Source: Candidatus Thorarchaeota archaeon
Lineage (GTDB): Archaea; Asgardarchaeota; Thorarchaeia; Thorarchaeales; Thorarchaeaceae
DNA length: 64,000 nt
Assembly (NCBI GenBank): GCA_016839245.1
Contig: JAEOUN010000074.1
Span: 8,120 to 72,119, forward strand
Reading direction: 5' to 3'
Shown here: in pieces, positions 37,906-47,719 of the stretch
Layout: each line of letters begins with the position of its first letter
How positions within the stretch are numbered: position 1 is the stretch's first letter
Made by a program: the position numbers and the translations under genes
Notes under the pieces: model-generated
The model's database searches: none
What the model was told of the DNA's origin: nothing
The model's input: the letters and a program-made list of their open reading frames with translations, nothing else

Positions 37906-39132
37906 TCACGATATTTTAGTAGAATCATCTGTAGTTAGGATTTTTGCATCAGTATCTAGTAGTTCCATCTCATCTTTTTGATATTGATGAAGTAATGAGA
38001 AAACAAGTATCAATGCAACAAAATTACAGACCATATTTACAAAAGAGAGGGGTTGTACTCGTAAAAAGACATATTCAGCTAGTAAACCACCAAGTAGAGG
38101 ACCAATCCAAGTACCAGCATTCTGTGCGCCATAGATTAGAGACATGGCTCGTCCCCTTTCATCTTCACTAGAAATCATTGCCGCTAGTGCAGAGGTTGCT
38201 GTTGAAGACAAAGGATAGATAGGCAATGACCACATTATTGTTGCAACAATTGGATTGTCAACTATTCCAAATAGGAATGCAAAGAGAGTATAAGAGAGGT
38301 AAGCAACAATCAGAACCTTAACGGGACCCCGCCGATCAACTATTTTTCCGACATAACCAGTAATGATTACAGCCAAGAAGGTTGCTCCAGAATTAGCATA
38401 CCCAACATATGATGTAGAACCAAGTAATTCATCCACAATCATAATTGCAAGAAATGCTGAAACCATGTTGATACCTATCTGGCTGGATAGAACAGCTCCT
38501 GTTAGACGACTTATTCCAGGCTTTCGAAGAAGAGAGCGGATATTGCCTTTATTGACAATTGTCAAATTATTGAATGGAATATCTCGAATAAGAAATAAGG
38601 TACTAGCTGTTGCACAAAGTGATAGAAGAGCAGATATTACAAATAATGTTCTCATCCCTATAATGTCATAAAAGATGCCACCAAAGAAAGCTCCGAAGAA
38701 CCAACCACCAGATTGTGCAGCAACAAAATATCCTAATCGTTCACCTTTATTCTTGACATTGGTTGTGAGATGAGCTTGTCCCATTGGCAAAGCGGCAGAG
38801 TAGAATATTGCACCGACTCCTGCTACAAGGAGATATTGAACGATATTGCCTACAATCGAATAGAAGTAGAACATTAAGGCATATCCAATAAAACCAATCA
38901 CCATGAAGATCTTTCTTTTATGAGTGCGGTCTGAAAGAGAGCCCCATACATTTGTCATGAACATTACAACAATAGCAGGAAAGGCGAAGGCTATAGATTG
39001 TTCTAAGAAAGATAATGCATTGAGTTCATGTTTGAGAAAATAGGTCACAAACTGCCAAGTAATAGCTTGAGCTGCTGATGCCAGAGCATATGCAAGATAA
39101 ACAGATGCGGTTGCTCGGTTTAAAGCTTCCAT
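37906..39132 (-). CDS. major facilitator superfamily transporter
   Basis: 408-aa permease with 12 segments. The charged loop GSLSDRTHKRK (about 65) is the classical MFS motif A; a shorter copy (KIVDRRGPVK) appears near 265 in the second half. GAGG lies a few bases before its ATG at 39132. Related in style to drug-efflux or sugar transporters, but the substrate is not readable. It converges with the zinc-ribbon gene. Confidence 0.87.
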   Translation of the reverse strand: MEALNRATASVYLAYALASAAQAITWQFVTYFLKHELNALSFLEQSIAFAFPAIVVMFMTNVWGSLSDRTHKRKIFMVIGFIGYALMFYFYSIVGNIVQYLLVAGVGAIFYSAALPMGQAHLTTNVKNKGERLGYFVAAQSGGWFFGAFFGGIFYDIIGMRTLFVISALLSLCATASTLFLIRDIPFNNLTIVNKGNIRSLLRKPGISRLTGAVLSSQIGINMVSAFLAIMIVDELLGSTSYVGYANSGATFLAVIITGYVGKIVDRRGPVKVLIVAYLSYTLFAFLFGIVDNPIVATIMWSLPIYPLSSTATSALAAMISSEDERGRAMSLIYGAQNAGTWIGPLLGGLLAEYVFLRVQPLSFVNMVCNFVALILVFSLLHQYQKDEMELLDTDAKILTTDDSTKIS

Positions 39133-39253
39133 ATACAGGACCTCTCGTCTTGGATTTGCAATGCAGACTACTCTCCTTATGGATGTGACGGATTAAGACA
39201 ACTTTTCAGCTCTAGATTCCTAACGATGCGCAGGTAGGATTGTATATTTACCG

Positions 39254-40723
39254 ATGTTTTCAAGATATTTTCGAACTGAAATGTCTAGTTCTCAATCTCA
39301 AGAAGCAGTCGTAGAAATTAAAGAGGATTTGACGCACCTTGATGAGAGAAAGAGGCCCTACTATTTTCAATTAGATGTTCTCAAGGCAATTGCGATTGTT
39401 TTTGTTGTCATGGATCATAGTCTAACTTGGACAATTAAGGGATCAATTGGAAGCCTATTTTGGGAAAGACTCTCGATGCCATTTTTCCTCATAGTCATGG
39501 GATTCAATATGGGCATCTCATTCAAATATAGCGGCGCTTCGAAATTAAGAGAATTCTACACTTTGGATTACTTCAAACGAAAAGTTGTACGATATATTTT
39601 CCCATTTCTCGTACTCTACATGGGTTCAATCCTGCTAGGAATTTACTATGGTTATATCGATACTAGTGAATATCTTTTGCTTGGTTACTTGCCTTTTTGG
39701 GGACCAGGCAATTGGTTTATTCCATTGCTTTTTGGATCGATATTCGTATTTCCTATTGTGTATTGGGCATTTAAAAAGCAACCAAAATTGACCATTGTCC
39801 TGTGTTTCCTAAGTGAGATTACATTGCAACTCATTATGTATATTTGGTTCCCATATCCAATTGAAACGAGATTGGAAGGATTCATCGTATCTGCGATAAG
39901 AGTCAACATCTTATTCTTCTTGCCCGCAGTAGCGATCGGACTATGGTTCTCAGAAGGGAATGATCTTTTTGCAAAGAGAAATTGGTTTGTCCCAGTATAT
40001 GCACTCATAAGTTTCATTTTTATGGTAGACTACACGACACACATTCTACAAAATATCCCTTCACTTCTAGGACAATCATTTACTTTAATTGATACAATTA
40101 TTCGAGGAGATTACACACTTCTTTTCTATGGCTATGCTGCATTTTTTGTCCTCGTGGCTATGAAAATAATTCCTCAAAAGGCGCATGGTCATGTGCAATT
40201 ATTCATTCAGAAAATTGGCAAAGCATCATATCACATTCTATTATTTCAGATATTCTGGATGTCAATTGTCTATTGGAATACCTCACACGAGGCCACATAT
40301 TATCACGAAATTCCTGAATTTGCAGCAATCTTTGGATGGTCTACGCCGCTTTACTATATTCCCTTTTATCTCGTTAATCTTACAATAAGTCTTACTGGTG
40401 GACTAATCTGGTATGAGGGAGAACGGAGAGCAAATGCACGTGGAAAACCTTGGTGGCAACATGTTTGGATGAAAAGAGCATATTATCTCTTTGGAGCCTT
40501 TCTGTCAATTATATTGATGGGTTCGTTGATTGGTATAGTAAGTGAACTCTCAGGACTGAACGCGTGGCAAAGAGCTCATGGACCGTATTTTATTCTGAAT
40601 GAGTATACAGGACCAGGTTTCATGGCAAATTTCATTATCATTCTTCTTTGTATTGGAATAACAATGATACTCATGTACAAGGCTTTTACAATGGATGATG
40701 AATCAATCCAGGAGTTACTGTAG
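39254..40723 (+). CDS. acyltransferase-3-like membrane protein, copy 1
   Basis: 489-aa protein with about 12 hydrophobic segments. The first segment contains LDVLKAIAIVFVVMDHS (about 40-56), the acyltransferase-3 signature with the candidate catalytic histidine. Family members O-acylate cell-surface glycans or lipids. The C-terminal basic region (EGERRANARGKPWW) is unusual. An ATG 39 bases downstream is an alternative start. It is followed after about 50 bases by an orphan transport ATPase. Confidence 0.8.
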   Translation: MFSRYFRTEMSSSQSQEAVVEIKEDLTHLDERKRPYYFQLDVLKAIAIVFVVMDHSLTWTIKGSIGSLFWERLSMPFFLIVMGFNMGISFKYSGASKLREFYTLDYFKRKVVRYIFPFLVLYMGSILLGIYYGYIDTSEYLLLGYLPFWGPGNWFIPLLFGSIFVFPIVYWAFKKQPKLTIVLCFLSEITLQLIMYIWFPYPIETRLEGFIVSAIRVNILFFLPAVAIGLWFSEGNDLFAKRNWFVPVYALISFIFMVDYTTHILQNIPSLLGQSFTLIDTIIRGDYTLLFYGYAAFFVLVAMKIIPQKAHGHVQLFIQKIGKASYHILLFQIFWMSIVYWNTSHEATYYHEIPEFAAIFGWSTPLYYIPFYLVNLTISLTGGLIWYEGERRANARGKPWWQHVWMKRAYYLFGAFLSIILMGSLIGIVSELSGLNAWQRAHGPYFILNEYTGPGFMANFIIILLCIGITMILMYKAFTMDDESIQELL

Positions 40724-40773
40724 CAATCTGCGTTAGCCAGAGAGTATTTCAGGGGAACATACTTTGAAAAATT

Positions 40774-41901
40774 ATGGCTACTGAAGAAAATGGACTCACA
40801 ATCAAAATAGAAGGTCTCAAAGCATTCTATACATCAAAGAAGGGTCTAGTTCGAGCTGTCAATGACATATCTTTTGAAATACGAGAAGGCGAATCAGTTG
40901 GTCTTTTTGGAGAATCAGGAGCAGGAAAGACATCGGTAGCATTAGCAATTTTGGGACTCTTTGATCGTATTTCACGTGATTTTGCATCAACCTCAGCAGA
41001 TGCAGATAACAAGGAATTATGGGCATTACGAGATGAAGCAAAAAAGAAAGGATTAACATCCAAGGATATCGAGAGAGATTTACCTGGTGTAGAGGGACAT
41101 ATTTGGTTTGAAGGAAAAGATCTCTTATCATTGGAAGAAAAAGAATACAGACGAATACGCGGAAACAGAATAACCTATGTCCCCCAAGGAACTACTAAAT
41201 CACTCAATCCTTATTCCAATATTCAAGAACAGACTGCAGAAGCCATAGTTGCCCATGATGAGGAGAAGGAGATAAAGGAATGGCAGGTAATGAAAAGAAT
41301 TCTCCAAAGTCTTGATCTTGTCCAACTTGGTGATGTAGACATTCGGAAGGACATGAAACCTAGACAATTCAGTATGGGTGAAGACCAGCGAGTACTCATC
41401 GCAATGGCATTAGCTCCAGATCCAGCACTGTTAATAGCTGATGAGCCAACAACGGCAGTAGATATGGCAATTCAGCTCCGAATTCTAGAAGCACTTCAAA
41501 TCATCCGCGAGGATACTAAACTATCATTGCTGATTATAAGCAATAACCAAGGGACCATAGCACAAACATGCGATAAAGTAGCAGTCATGACAGCTGGCAA
41601 AATTGTTGAATTTGGTACTACTCAGATGATTATGAACACACCAGGACATCCATTTACTAGAGCATTCATTATGAGTAATCCTCCAATGGAGATCATCCGT
41701 AAGATGAAAGAGAAAGGATTGAGAATACGGGGGATTCCGGGAACGCTACCAGATCCTACACAGCCATTAGTTTGTTGCCCCTTCAGCAAAAGATGTGAGT
41801 ACGCAATTGATCGTTGTCATGAGGAAATCCCTGAATATAGAGAGGTAGAAGATAGTCATTGGGTTATGTGTTTCAGATATGAAGAATTACCTGATTGGTA
41901 A
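40774..41901 (+). CDS. degenerate Opp-type ABC ATPase, orphan
   Basis: 375-aa nucleotide-binding protein. Walker A GESGAGKTS and Walker B LLIADEPTTAVD are intact, but the signature reads FSMGEDQR instead of a GG-containing LSGGQ, and the switch histidine is replaced by Asn in ISNNQG. An insertion of about 40 residues follows the Walker A helix (RISRDFASTSADADNK...). The C-terminal CPFSKRCEYAIDRC motif is of Opp type. No permease or binding protein gene is near. The protein at 45.2 kb carries a similar insertion and intact motifs, so I infer a heterodimer with one degenerate site. Confidence 0.88.
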   Translation: MATEENGLTIKIEGLKAFYTSKKGLVRAVNDISFEIREGESVGLFGESGAGKTSVALAILGLFDRISRDFASTSADADNKELWALRDEAKKKGLTSKDIERDLPGVEGHIWFEGKDLLSLEEKEYRRIRGNRITYVPQGTTKSLNPYSNIQEQTAEAIVAHDEEKEIKEWQVMKRILQSLDLVQLGDVDIRKDMKPRQFSMGEDQRVLIAMALAPDPALLIADEPTTAVDMAIQLRILEALQIIREDTKLSLLIISNNQGTIAQTCDKVAVMTAGKIVEFGTTQMIMNTPGHPFTRAFIMSNPPMEIIRKMKEKGLRIRGIPGTLPDPTQPLVCCPFSKRCEYAIDRCHEEIPEYREVEDSHWVMCFRYEELPDW

Positions 41902-41902
41902 A

Positions 41903-42418
41903 CTATGATTTGTTCCAGAGACTGCCAAGTGTTTCGATTATCGAATCAACAGCTGAGTCCCACGCGTCAACGGCTAAATCAAGAGATGGTGCATTTATCA
42001 TATGACGTACTTTTGCTATCTGAGCAGTATGATAAAGACCATGTTGATAGGTCCGGAAAACACACCAAGCAATAGACGGAGGATTGGATTCAGAAGGGGA
42101 TATAATGACTAGGTGCTCAGGTGTACACTCTTGAACAACTCGTATAATCCCTTGAGTATTTTCTTCTAATTTTGTTCGAACATCTTCAAATGTGTTAATA
42201 GTGAATTTTGGAGCAATGTCGTGCTCAGCTTTATGGAACCAATATGTTTCAGAACCACCTATATGCCAAATTATTGATAGGAGATGTGGAAAATTTTCTT
42301 CATCTGATATCTCCTTCAATAGCAAATCTTGAGACAGACCATCAATGATTCGATACAAGTGAGTCCGCATATTATTATGACACTTGATCAGGTTGTCTCG
42401 TTTCCAAATATCGTTCAT
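41903..42418 (-). CDS. DinB-like four-helix protein
   Basis: 171-aa protein of the DinB/YfiT-like helical bundle. Candidate metal histidines sit in IWHIGGSE (about 50) and QHGLYHTAQ (about 130), the usual three-His arrangement. Many members are thiol-dependent S-transferases. The stop lies one base from the ATPase stop on the other strand. No obvious link to its neighbours. Confidence 0.78.
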   Translation of the reverse strand: MNDIWKRDNLIKCHNNMRTHLYRIIDGLSQDLLLKEISDEENFPHLLSIIWHIGGSETYWFHKAEHDIAPKFTINTFEDVRTKLEENTQGIIRVVQECTPEHLVIISPSESNPPSIAWCVFRTYQHGLYHTAQIAKVRHMINAPSLDLAVDAWDSAVDSIIETLGSLWNKS

Positions 42419-42520
42419 AGGTTGATAGTTATGCTCATGGATATTAATCTTGAGAGAAAAAGAAACCTCTAAAGTAGAATCATTAAAGAGTAAGGTCCTA
42501 AGGGAGATTCTTTAAAAATT

Positions 42521-43714
42521 CTAATAGGCATTCGATTTTGGTGGTTTCTTATCGATTGTTACAAGTTCATATTCGCGGCTACCAAGTCCTATCTCTTCTG
42601 CATAAGCTAATTGCAGCTCGGCAAAATCCAATAGCTCACCGGTCTTTGGATCCTTCTGTTGGTGAGCGGCAGCAAATATACTATCTCCTTTGCTGACACC
42701 TCTAGCTTCAGAATCAGGATTAGGAATTGACTCGTTAATCGCATCCAGAGTTGCTTGATCAATTGCAAGGGGATCTCTTGAACCAAAAATACCGATATCA
42801 TGAATTAAAAGAGGTGCTCCAACGTTCCAACAATCACATTTGTCTGAAATATCAAGAGCCAAATTAAAGTAGTAAAATCGATCTCGACCAATAAAATCGA
42901 TAACACCTAAGGCATTCTCTACAAATCTAACAGCTTGATCCTTTGGAGGTCTCCAATCAATTGAGATAGCTCGTGCTTTTGCTTGACTTGAACATACACT
43001 TCTGCAATGACCACAGGAGATACATGTTTTCTCATTAATAACAGCTTTTTCGTCTATTGAAATGCAGCGCACCGGACAAACTTTGAGACATAATGCACAC
43101 TCTACTCCCAGACACTTCTCTGGATCAATTCTAGGTTTTCCAGTATAATGCATCGCAGCCTTGCCACTCTTTCCTACCATTCCAATCCCAATGTTCTTGA
43201 TGGTACCACCCAAACCACTAAGTCCGTGGCCTTTAGCATGAGTGAGGACTATGATAATCTCGGCATCTAAAGCTGCAGCGGGAATGTCTACAAATTTAAT
43301 GTATTTTCCTTTTGTCTTCACACGATGCACATCATTGCCCCAATATCCATCAATCATGATTATTGGAGCACCAATAGTTGCTTCACTAAAACCGTTGAGT
43401 GCAGCCATGCTAAGATACTCGGGAGCAGTCGTGCGACCACCATATGCACCTCCAGATCCATAACCTAATCCACAGCTTTCAGCAACATATGGATGCCCTC
43501 CAGCTGCTTTTACTAGGTCAACGATAGCGCGAACGTAAGCAGGTCGAATATAATTTGTATTCCCCCATGCTCCAAAATGAGTTTTTATCAAAACTTTGGA
43601 ACCGGCCTTGATAGATTTCCTAAGATCAAGTATATCGAAAATGTGCTGGATTTTATCTAACATGTTGTAATCGGAACGAGCTTGGCGATTCGCAAAGAAT
43701 ACTCTTGATTTCAT
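42521..43714 (-). CDS. DUF362 protein with ferredoxin-like domain
   Basis: 397-aa cytoplasmic protein. Residues 1-195 form the DUF362 domain. Two 4Fe-4S motifs follow, CLGVECALCLKVCP (about 200-213) and CISCGHCRSVCSS (about 230-243), then a C-terminal DUF362 half with HDIGIFGSRDP. Such proteins are common in anaerobic archaea and are thought to take part in redox reactions; the substrate is unknown. It stands between the acyltransferase and DinB-like genes on the same strand. Confidence 0.88.
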   Translation of the reverse strand: MKSRVFFANRQARSDYNMLDKIQHIFDILDLRKSIKAGSKVLIKTHFGAWGNTNYIRPAYVRAIVDLVKAAGGHPYVAESCGLGYGSGGAYGGRTTAPEYLSMAALNGFSEATIGAPIIMIDGYWGNDVHRVKTKGKYIKFVDIPAAALDAEIIIVLTHAKGHGLSGLGGTIKNIGIGMVGKSGKAAMHYTGKPRIDPEKCLGVECALCLKVCPVRCISIDEKAVINEKTCISCGHCRSVCSSQAKARAISIDWRPPKDQAVRFVENALGVIDFIGRDRFYYFNLALDISDKCDCWNVGAPLLIHDIGIFGSRDPLAIDQATLDAINESIPNPDSEARGVSKGDSIFAAAHQQKDPKTGELLDFAELQLAYAEEIGLGSREYELVTIDKKPPKSNAY

Positions 43715-43788
43715 TAAAGATCAGACCTCAAATGTTGTATTTCACTCATCTAAATAATAATTCTGAAACGAGTAGACACGTTAAAGTG

Positions 43789-44949
43789 TTAGACCTCTTC
43801 TACAATTGCTATTTCTTCATTAGTCTTATGCTTCGTAAAATCTTGAATCATGAGTTCCTCTTTGATTTGAATATCTGACTGTATAGGTAGTTGCACTTTT
43901 GGCTCAATATCTAATATGCCACAAAACATGAATTTTAGAATCCTAGATCTATTAACGACTTGAGCAGCAATCACCCAGGATAAGAGAATGGAAGTCGTAA
44001 TATTAGCTAGAAACAGTGGTGCGCCTGGATATATTGTCAAAAACTGCCAGATGGCTAACCCGCTGAGTAACTGTATGTTTAACTGAATCATAAGAGGATG
44101 GAGTTCGTAAATCTCTTGGCCGTATTTATTGAACTTAGTCCCTATATATGAAATTCTTTTACTGAGATTTGCCGCATGGTATGAAAGCACACCAAGAGCA
44201 TATGTGCCCAGCAAACCTGTTGCCATATAGTAGTAAATTGATTGACCATAGATACTCTCACCGATATTAACAAAACCATTGATTGAAGCAAGAAACAAGA
44301 ATAAGATAACTGAAATGGGAATTGTGAATCCGTCGATCAGAGGGCTTATAGTCCATTGTTTAATCTGACGAATCTTGCGTATCTCATTACCAATCATCAT
44401 GAAAGACAATGCAATAAAAACTGCATCCAATCCCCATGGAACAAAATCAACACCCAATAGCATCTTGAATGATGTACCAATTGCGGGTGCTATAGCAATA
44501 ATCATGAGTCTATAAAGGCCATTCTTATTGTACATGTATTTATCAATGATAGTGAACAATACTATTGCTAGAAACATCGTTCTTAGAAACCAGAGATGAG
44601 TAACTCGACCTGGGGGACCATTCCCATAGAGAGACCAGTAGATAAAATCGAGGGGTGTAATTCCATAGTTTACAAATGGAAAGCAAATGGTATAGATTGC
44701 AACCATCATGGCTGTAAGCAATATGTATGGTATCATTAAGAATCTGAATCGTGAATAAATATATGATTTGATATCTTGACGATGTTTGTTAGTATTATGT
44801 GTGACACCAAATAAGATGAAGAACACGGGGAGTACAAATCCAGTTAAAATTCCAGAGATAGAATCACGTGGTGTTGAATGTACAATAATCACAAGCATTA
44901 ATGCAATTGTTTTTGATAGGGATATCCATGTAATTCGCGTATCTGGCAT
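43789..44949 (-). CDS. acyltransferase-3-like membrane protein, copy 2
   Basis: 386-aa membrane protein with about ten segments. The start has ITWISLSKTIALMLVIIVHST, carrying the family histidine. The middle has WFLRTMFLAIVLF and further polar helix pieces usual for the family. A soluble, charged tail of about 45 residues follows. GGAGTTACTAG precedes ATG at 44949. With copy 1 it brackets the DUF362 and DinB-like genes, and both copies are close to the two orphan ATPases. Confidence 0.82.
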   Translation of the reverse strand: MPDTRITWISLSKTIALMLVIIVHSTPRDSISGILTGFVLPVFFILFGVTHNTNKHRQDIKSYIYSRFRFLMIPYILLTAMMVAIYTICFPFVNYGITPLDFIYWSLYGNGPPGRVTHLWFLRTMFLAIVLFTIIDKYMYNKNGLYRLMIIAIAPAIGTSFKMLLGVDFVPWGLDAVFIALSFMMIGNEIRKIRQIKQWTISPLIDGFTIPISVILFLFLASINGFVNIGESIYGQSIYYYMATGLLGTYALGVLSYHAANLSKRISYIGTKFNKYGQEIYELHPLMIQLNIQLLSGLAIWQFLTIYPGAPLFLANITTSILLSWVIAAQVVNRSRILKFMFCGILDIEPKVQLPIQSDIQIKEELMIQDFTKHKTNEEIAIVEEV

Positions 44950-45217
44950 CTAGTAACTCCTCGACAGCCATTATGGTGTTACCAGCTTCCACATCGAGGG
45001 TCTTGTAGAGGATTTTCTGTTGGGATTGGCTCTTCAGTTCACTCCTATGGAGCAGGCTTTACGATTGGATGCGTATAAACAGACCCATAATTAAGACTTC
45101 TTATGTTACATAATACCAATATCACTGTATTATTTGGCAAAATTCAAGTACAGAGAAATTAGTGCTCTTTTAACACGCTTTATTAGTCCAATTTTTCAAG
45201 CCCGAGGTGGTGTATGC

Positions 45218-46303
45218 ATGTCAAACGGAGAACCCATCCTTACAATAAAAAATCTCAAAGCATATTACCCCTCAAGGAAAGGACTAGTCCATGCAGTAGA
45301 TGAGGTCTCATTATTTGTACGCGAGGGAGAATGCGTTGGCATACTTGGTGAGAGTGGTTCTGGAAAGACAAGCTTAGCACTTGCTACTTTGGGACTCTTT
45401 GAGAAAATTGCTAGATTCTCAGCGGGCGCATCGAATGATCCAGATCTTAGAAAAGCATTCAGCAAAGGGATAGAAGGGGAATCTGAACGACCAGGAGTTC
45501 GAGGAAGTATCATATTTCGTGGTAGAGAATTGATGAGTCTTCCTCAAGAGGAGTTAGTAAAAATTCGTGGTAAGGAAATTAGTCTAATACCTCAAGGATT
45601 GGGACATGCACTAAATCCCCAACATAGTATTGGTTATCAGACTGCAGAGCCAATAGAAATTCATGAGGAACAAATAAGACTTATCGAATTGAAACGCAAA
45701 GTTCTCGAATACTTGGGTCTCGTACAACTACCTGATGCAGGTCTCCGTTTTGTGTTGGATCCAAGTAGTTTTAGTGGTGGAGAGAGTCAACGTATCTTAA
45801 TAGCGATGGCTTTGATTTCAGGTCCCTATCTAGTAATAGCAGATGAACCTACTAGCGCCTTAGATGTAACAATGCAACGCCAAATATTGAATCTTCTAGA
45901 AATGATAAAAGATGAATTCAAAGTATCTCTTCTAATAATTAGCCATGATGCTGGAGTCATAGCAGAATTAGCGGATCGTGTCGCAGTGATGTATTGCGGC
46001 AAAATACTCGAATCAGGACCAGCAACTCAAATGTTTCATGAACCAAGACATCCCTATACAATGGGACTCATGGCTTCATTCCCAACAATAGCAATGATGC
46101 AGATACGTGCAGGCAAGAAACCTATACTGAGAGGAATTCCTGGAAATCCGCCTGACCTTGCAGAAATTCCGTCGGGTTGCCCATTTCATCCACGATGTCA
46201 ATATGCGGATCAAATTTGCAGAGAAGTAGTTCCTCCTGACGAAGAAGTTGAACCTGATCATTGGATAAGATGTCATCTATGGAAGGATATTGCAAAAGAG
46301 TAG
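45218..46303 (+). CDS. Opp-type ABC ATPase, orphan, intact partner
   Basis: 361-aa nucleotide-binding protein with intact Walker A GESGSGKTS, Q-loop PQGLGHALNP, signature FSGGESQR, Walker B LVIADEPTSALD and switch histidine in ISHDAG. After the Walker A helix it has an insertion (SAGASNDPDLRK...RPGVRGSI) like that in the degenerate ATPase at 40.8 kb. The C-terminal CPFHPRCQYADQIC motif is Opp type. I prefer ATG at 45218 (preceded by GAGGTGG) over an in-frame start 84 bases earlier. No permease gene follows. Confidence 0.9.
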   Translation: MSNGEPILTIKNLKAYYPSRKGLVHAVDEVSLFVREGECVGILGESGSGKTSLALATLGLFEKIARFSAGASNDPDLRKAFSKGIEGESERPGVRGSIIFRGRELMSLPQEELVKIRGKEISLIPQGLGHALNPQHSIGYQTAEPIEIHEEQIRLIELKRKVLEYLGLVQLPDAGLRFVLDPSSFSGGESQRILIAMALISGPYLVIADEPTSALDVTMQRQILNLLEMIKDEFKVSLLIISHDAGVIAELADRVAVMYCGKILESGPATQMFHEPRHPYTMGLMASFPTIAMMQIRAGKKPILRGIPGNPPDLAEIPSGCPFHPRCQYADQICREVVPPDEEVEPDHWIRCHLWKDIAKE

Positions 46304-46306
46304 TGA

Positions 46307-46340
46307 GTGGGCATCATTTGATGCCCACATGAGTTTCTCT
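46307..46340 (+). terminator. terminator after the orphan ATPase
   Basis: Perfect 10-bp inverted repeat GTGGGCATCA (46307-46316) and TGATGCCCAC (46319-46328), practically loopless in sequence with TT between. It begins four bases after the stop. The following sequence has only short T runs. Confidence 0.55.
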
Positions 46341-46544
46341 TACGAGTCTGAGCGTCATGTACCTGCAAGTAATCAGCCAATGTCATCCTATAAACAGATA
46401 CACACACATCTATTGCGATTGATTTTTCCCGGCTTATTGGAATACTATGCATTCTTCTGATATATACATCTTGCCCAAAATAATCATTTGAAGAATTCGA
46501 GATGACCAAAGAGTCTTGTTGAATGCAATTTATCGCATCAAAAC

Positions 46545-46577
46545 ATAAAAAGAAAGAAAGGGAATAAACCCTTTCTT
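46545..46577 (-). terminator. terminator after the carbamoyltransferase gene
   Basis: Stem of nine (46569-46577 with 46554-46562) and loop of six, just after the minus-strand stop, followed on that strand by CTTTCTTTTTATG, a good T tail. Confidence 0.65.
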
Positions 46578-46580
46578 AGT

Positions 46581-47621
46581 TTATTTCTTGCCCATTGTAA
46601 GAGCCATGACTGCTTTTTGCACATGTAGACGTGCTTCAGCAACATCATAGACAATGGACTTTTTACTATCACAGACTTCATCTGTCACTTCAGCATTACG
46701 ATCAACAGGTCCGCAATGCGTAAAGAAAGCATCATTAGTCTTTGTCATCCAATCTTTTGTGGTAATCCAATCATCATGCTTTGACGCTTTTGCAATCTCT
46801 CGCTTCTTAGCTTCATCAACACCAAACTTATTCATGTCATCATAGAAATTCGAAGTCATCCAGTTTCTCGAGTATACAATATCAGCATTTTTGTAACCAT
46901 CTTCGAGATCATGCACAATTTCGAATGTACTGTCTGATGCTGCAGCATTTTCTTCACACATCTTAATCACACCAGGATCGAGATCATATCCTTGAGGATA
47001 AGCAAGAGTTACATCCATTCCTAGCCGAGAGTTCATCAGGATGCTCTCTTGTACACTGGACCAGGACCGAACCAAAGCTCCTTTGCCCCAGACTTGAAGT
47101 AGTTTCTTCCCCTTGAGGTTCTTTCCTGCATGCTGTCGATAACCCATGACATCAGCCAATCCTTGGAATGGATGATATTTATCATGAGCCATACTGACAA
47201 TTGGAACACTTGCATTCGTTGCATATTGTCTTAGTAGCTCTTCGCCTTGTCCGTAATAATCAATAGCAGTTTCTAAAATTCTAATACCAATTCCAACCGC
47301 ATACCGACTCATGACTTGAGCAGCATCCTCAACAGTTTCACCAGCAGATTTTGATGACTTCAATCTCATTGATTTTGGTTCCAAAAACTGAGCGTGCCCA
47401 CTGAGCTCTGTGGCAGCGGCTTCAAAGGATTGTCGCGTTCTGACAGATGGATTGTAAAAGAACATGAAAAATGTTCGACGATCTAGACAATTATTTAATG
47501 GATGATCGTAGCGATTCCCTTTGAACTCAAAGGCAAGATTGAGAGCTTTTTCAATTTCATCAACACTCCAATCTTGTGTAGTAATTAGGTCTCTTCCGTA
47601 GAGTGAATTCATCTTTGTCAC
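46581..47621 (-). CDS. acetylornithine carbamoyltransferase-like enzyme
   Basis: 346-aa member of the aspartate/ornithine carbamoyltransferase superfamily. The carbamoyl-phosphate loop is FYNPSVRTRQSFEAA (about 55-69). The second half ends with the family pattern of THCGPVDRNAEVTDEV; the usual HCLP is HCGP here. The general style (SVRTR, ENxxS) resembles N-acetyl- or succinylornithine enzymes. It would make citrulline or an acetylated form from carbamoyl phosphate. GTG at 47621 or ATG at 47612 may be the start. A paralogue with HCLP lies at 62.1 kb. Confidence 0.85.
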   Translation of the reverse strand: MTKMNSLYGRDLITTQDWSVDEIEKALNLAFEFKGNRYDHPLNNCLDRRTFFMFFYNPSVRTRQSFEAAATELSGHAQFLEPKSMRLKSSKSAGETVEDAAQVMSRYAVGIGIRILETAIDYYGQGEELLRQYATNASVPIVSMAHDKYHPFQGLADVMGYRQHAGKNLKGKKLLQVWGKGALVRSWSSVQESILMNSRLGMDVTLAYPQGYDLDPGVIKMCEENAAASDSTFEIVHDLEDGYKNADIVYSRNWMTSNFYDDMNKFGVDEAKKREIAKASKHDDWITTKDWMTKTNDAFFTHCGPVDRNAEVTDEVCDSKKSIVYDVAEARLHVQKAVMALTMGKK

Positions 47622-47719
47622 GGTTAATAGAGAAAAGCACTTTAAGTTTTGAGTCTATCGAAGTAGACTATTTGCGCAAACGAAATTGTTTTCAAAGGAA
47701 AAGAAAAGCAAGAAAGTCA

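Noticed and set aside
46273..46509. 78-residue minus-strand frame after the orphan ATPase
   Set aside because: It covers the terminator hairpin and the ATPase 3' end and has no coding character.
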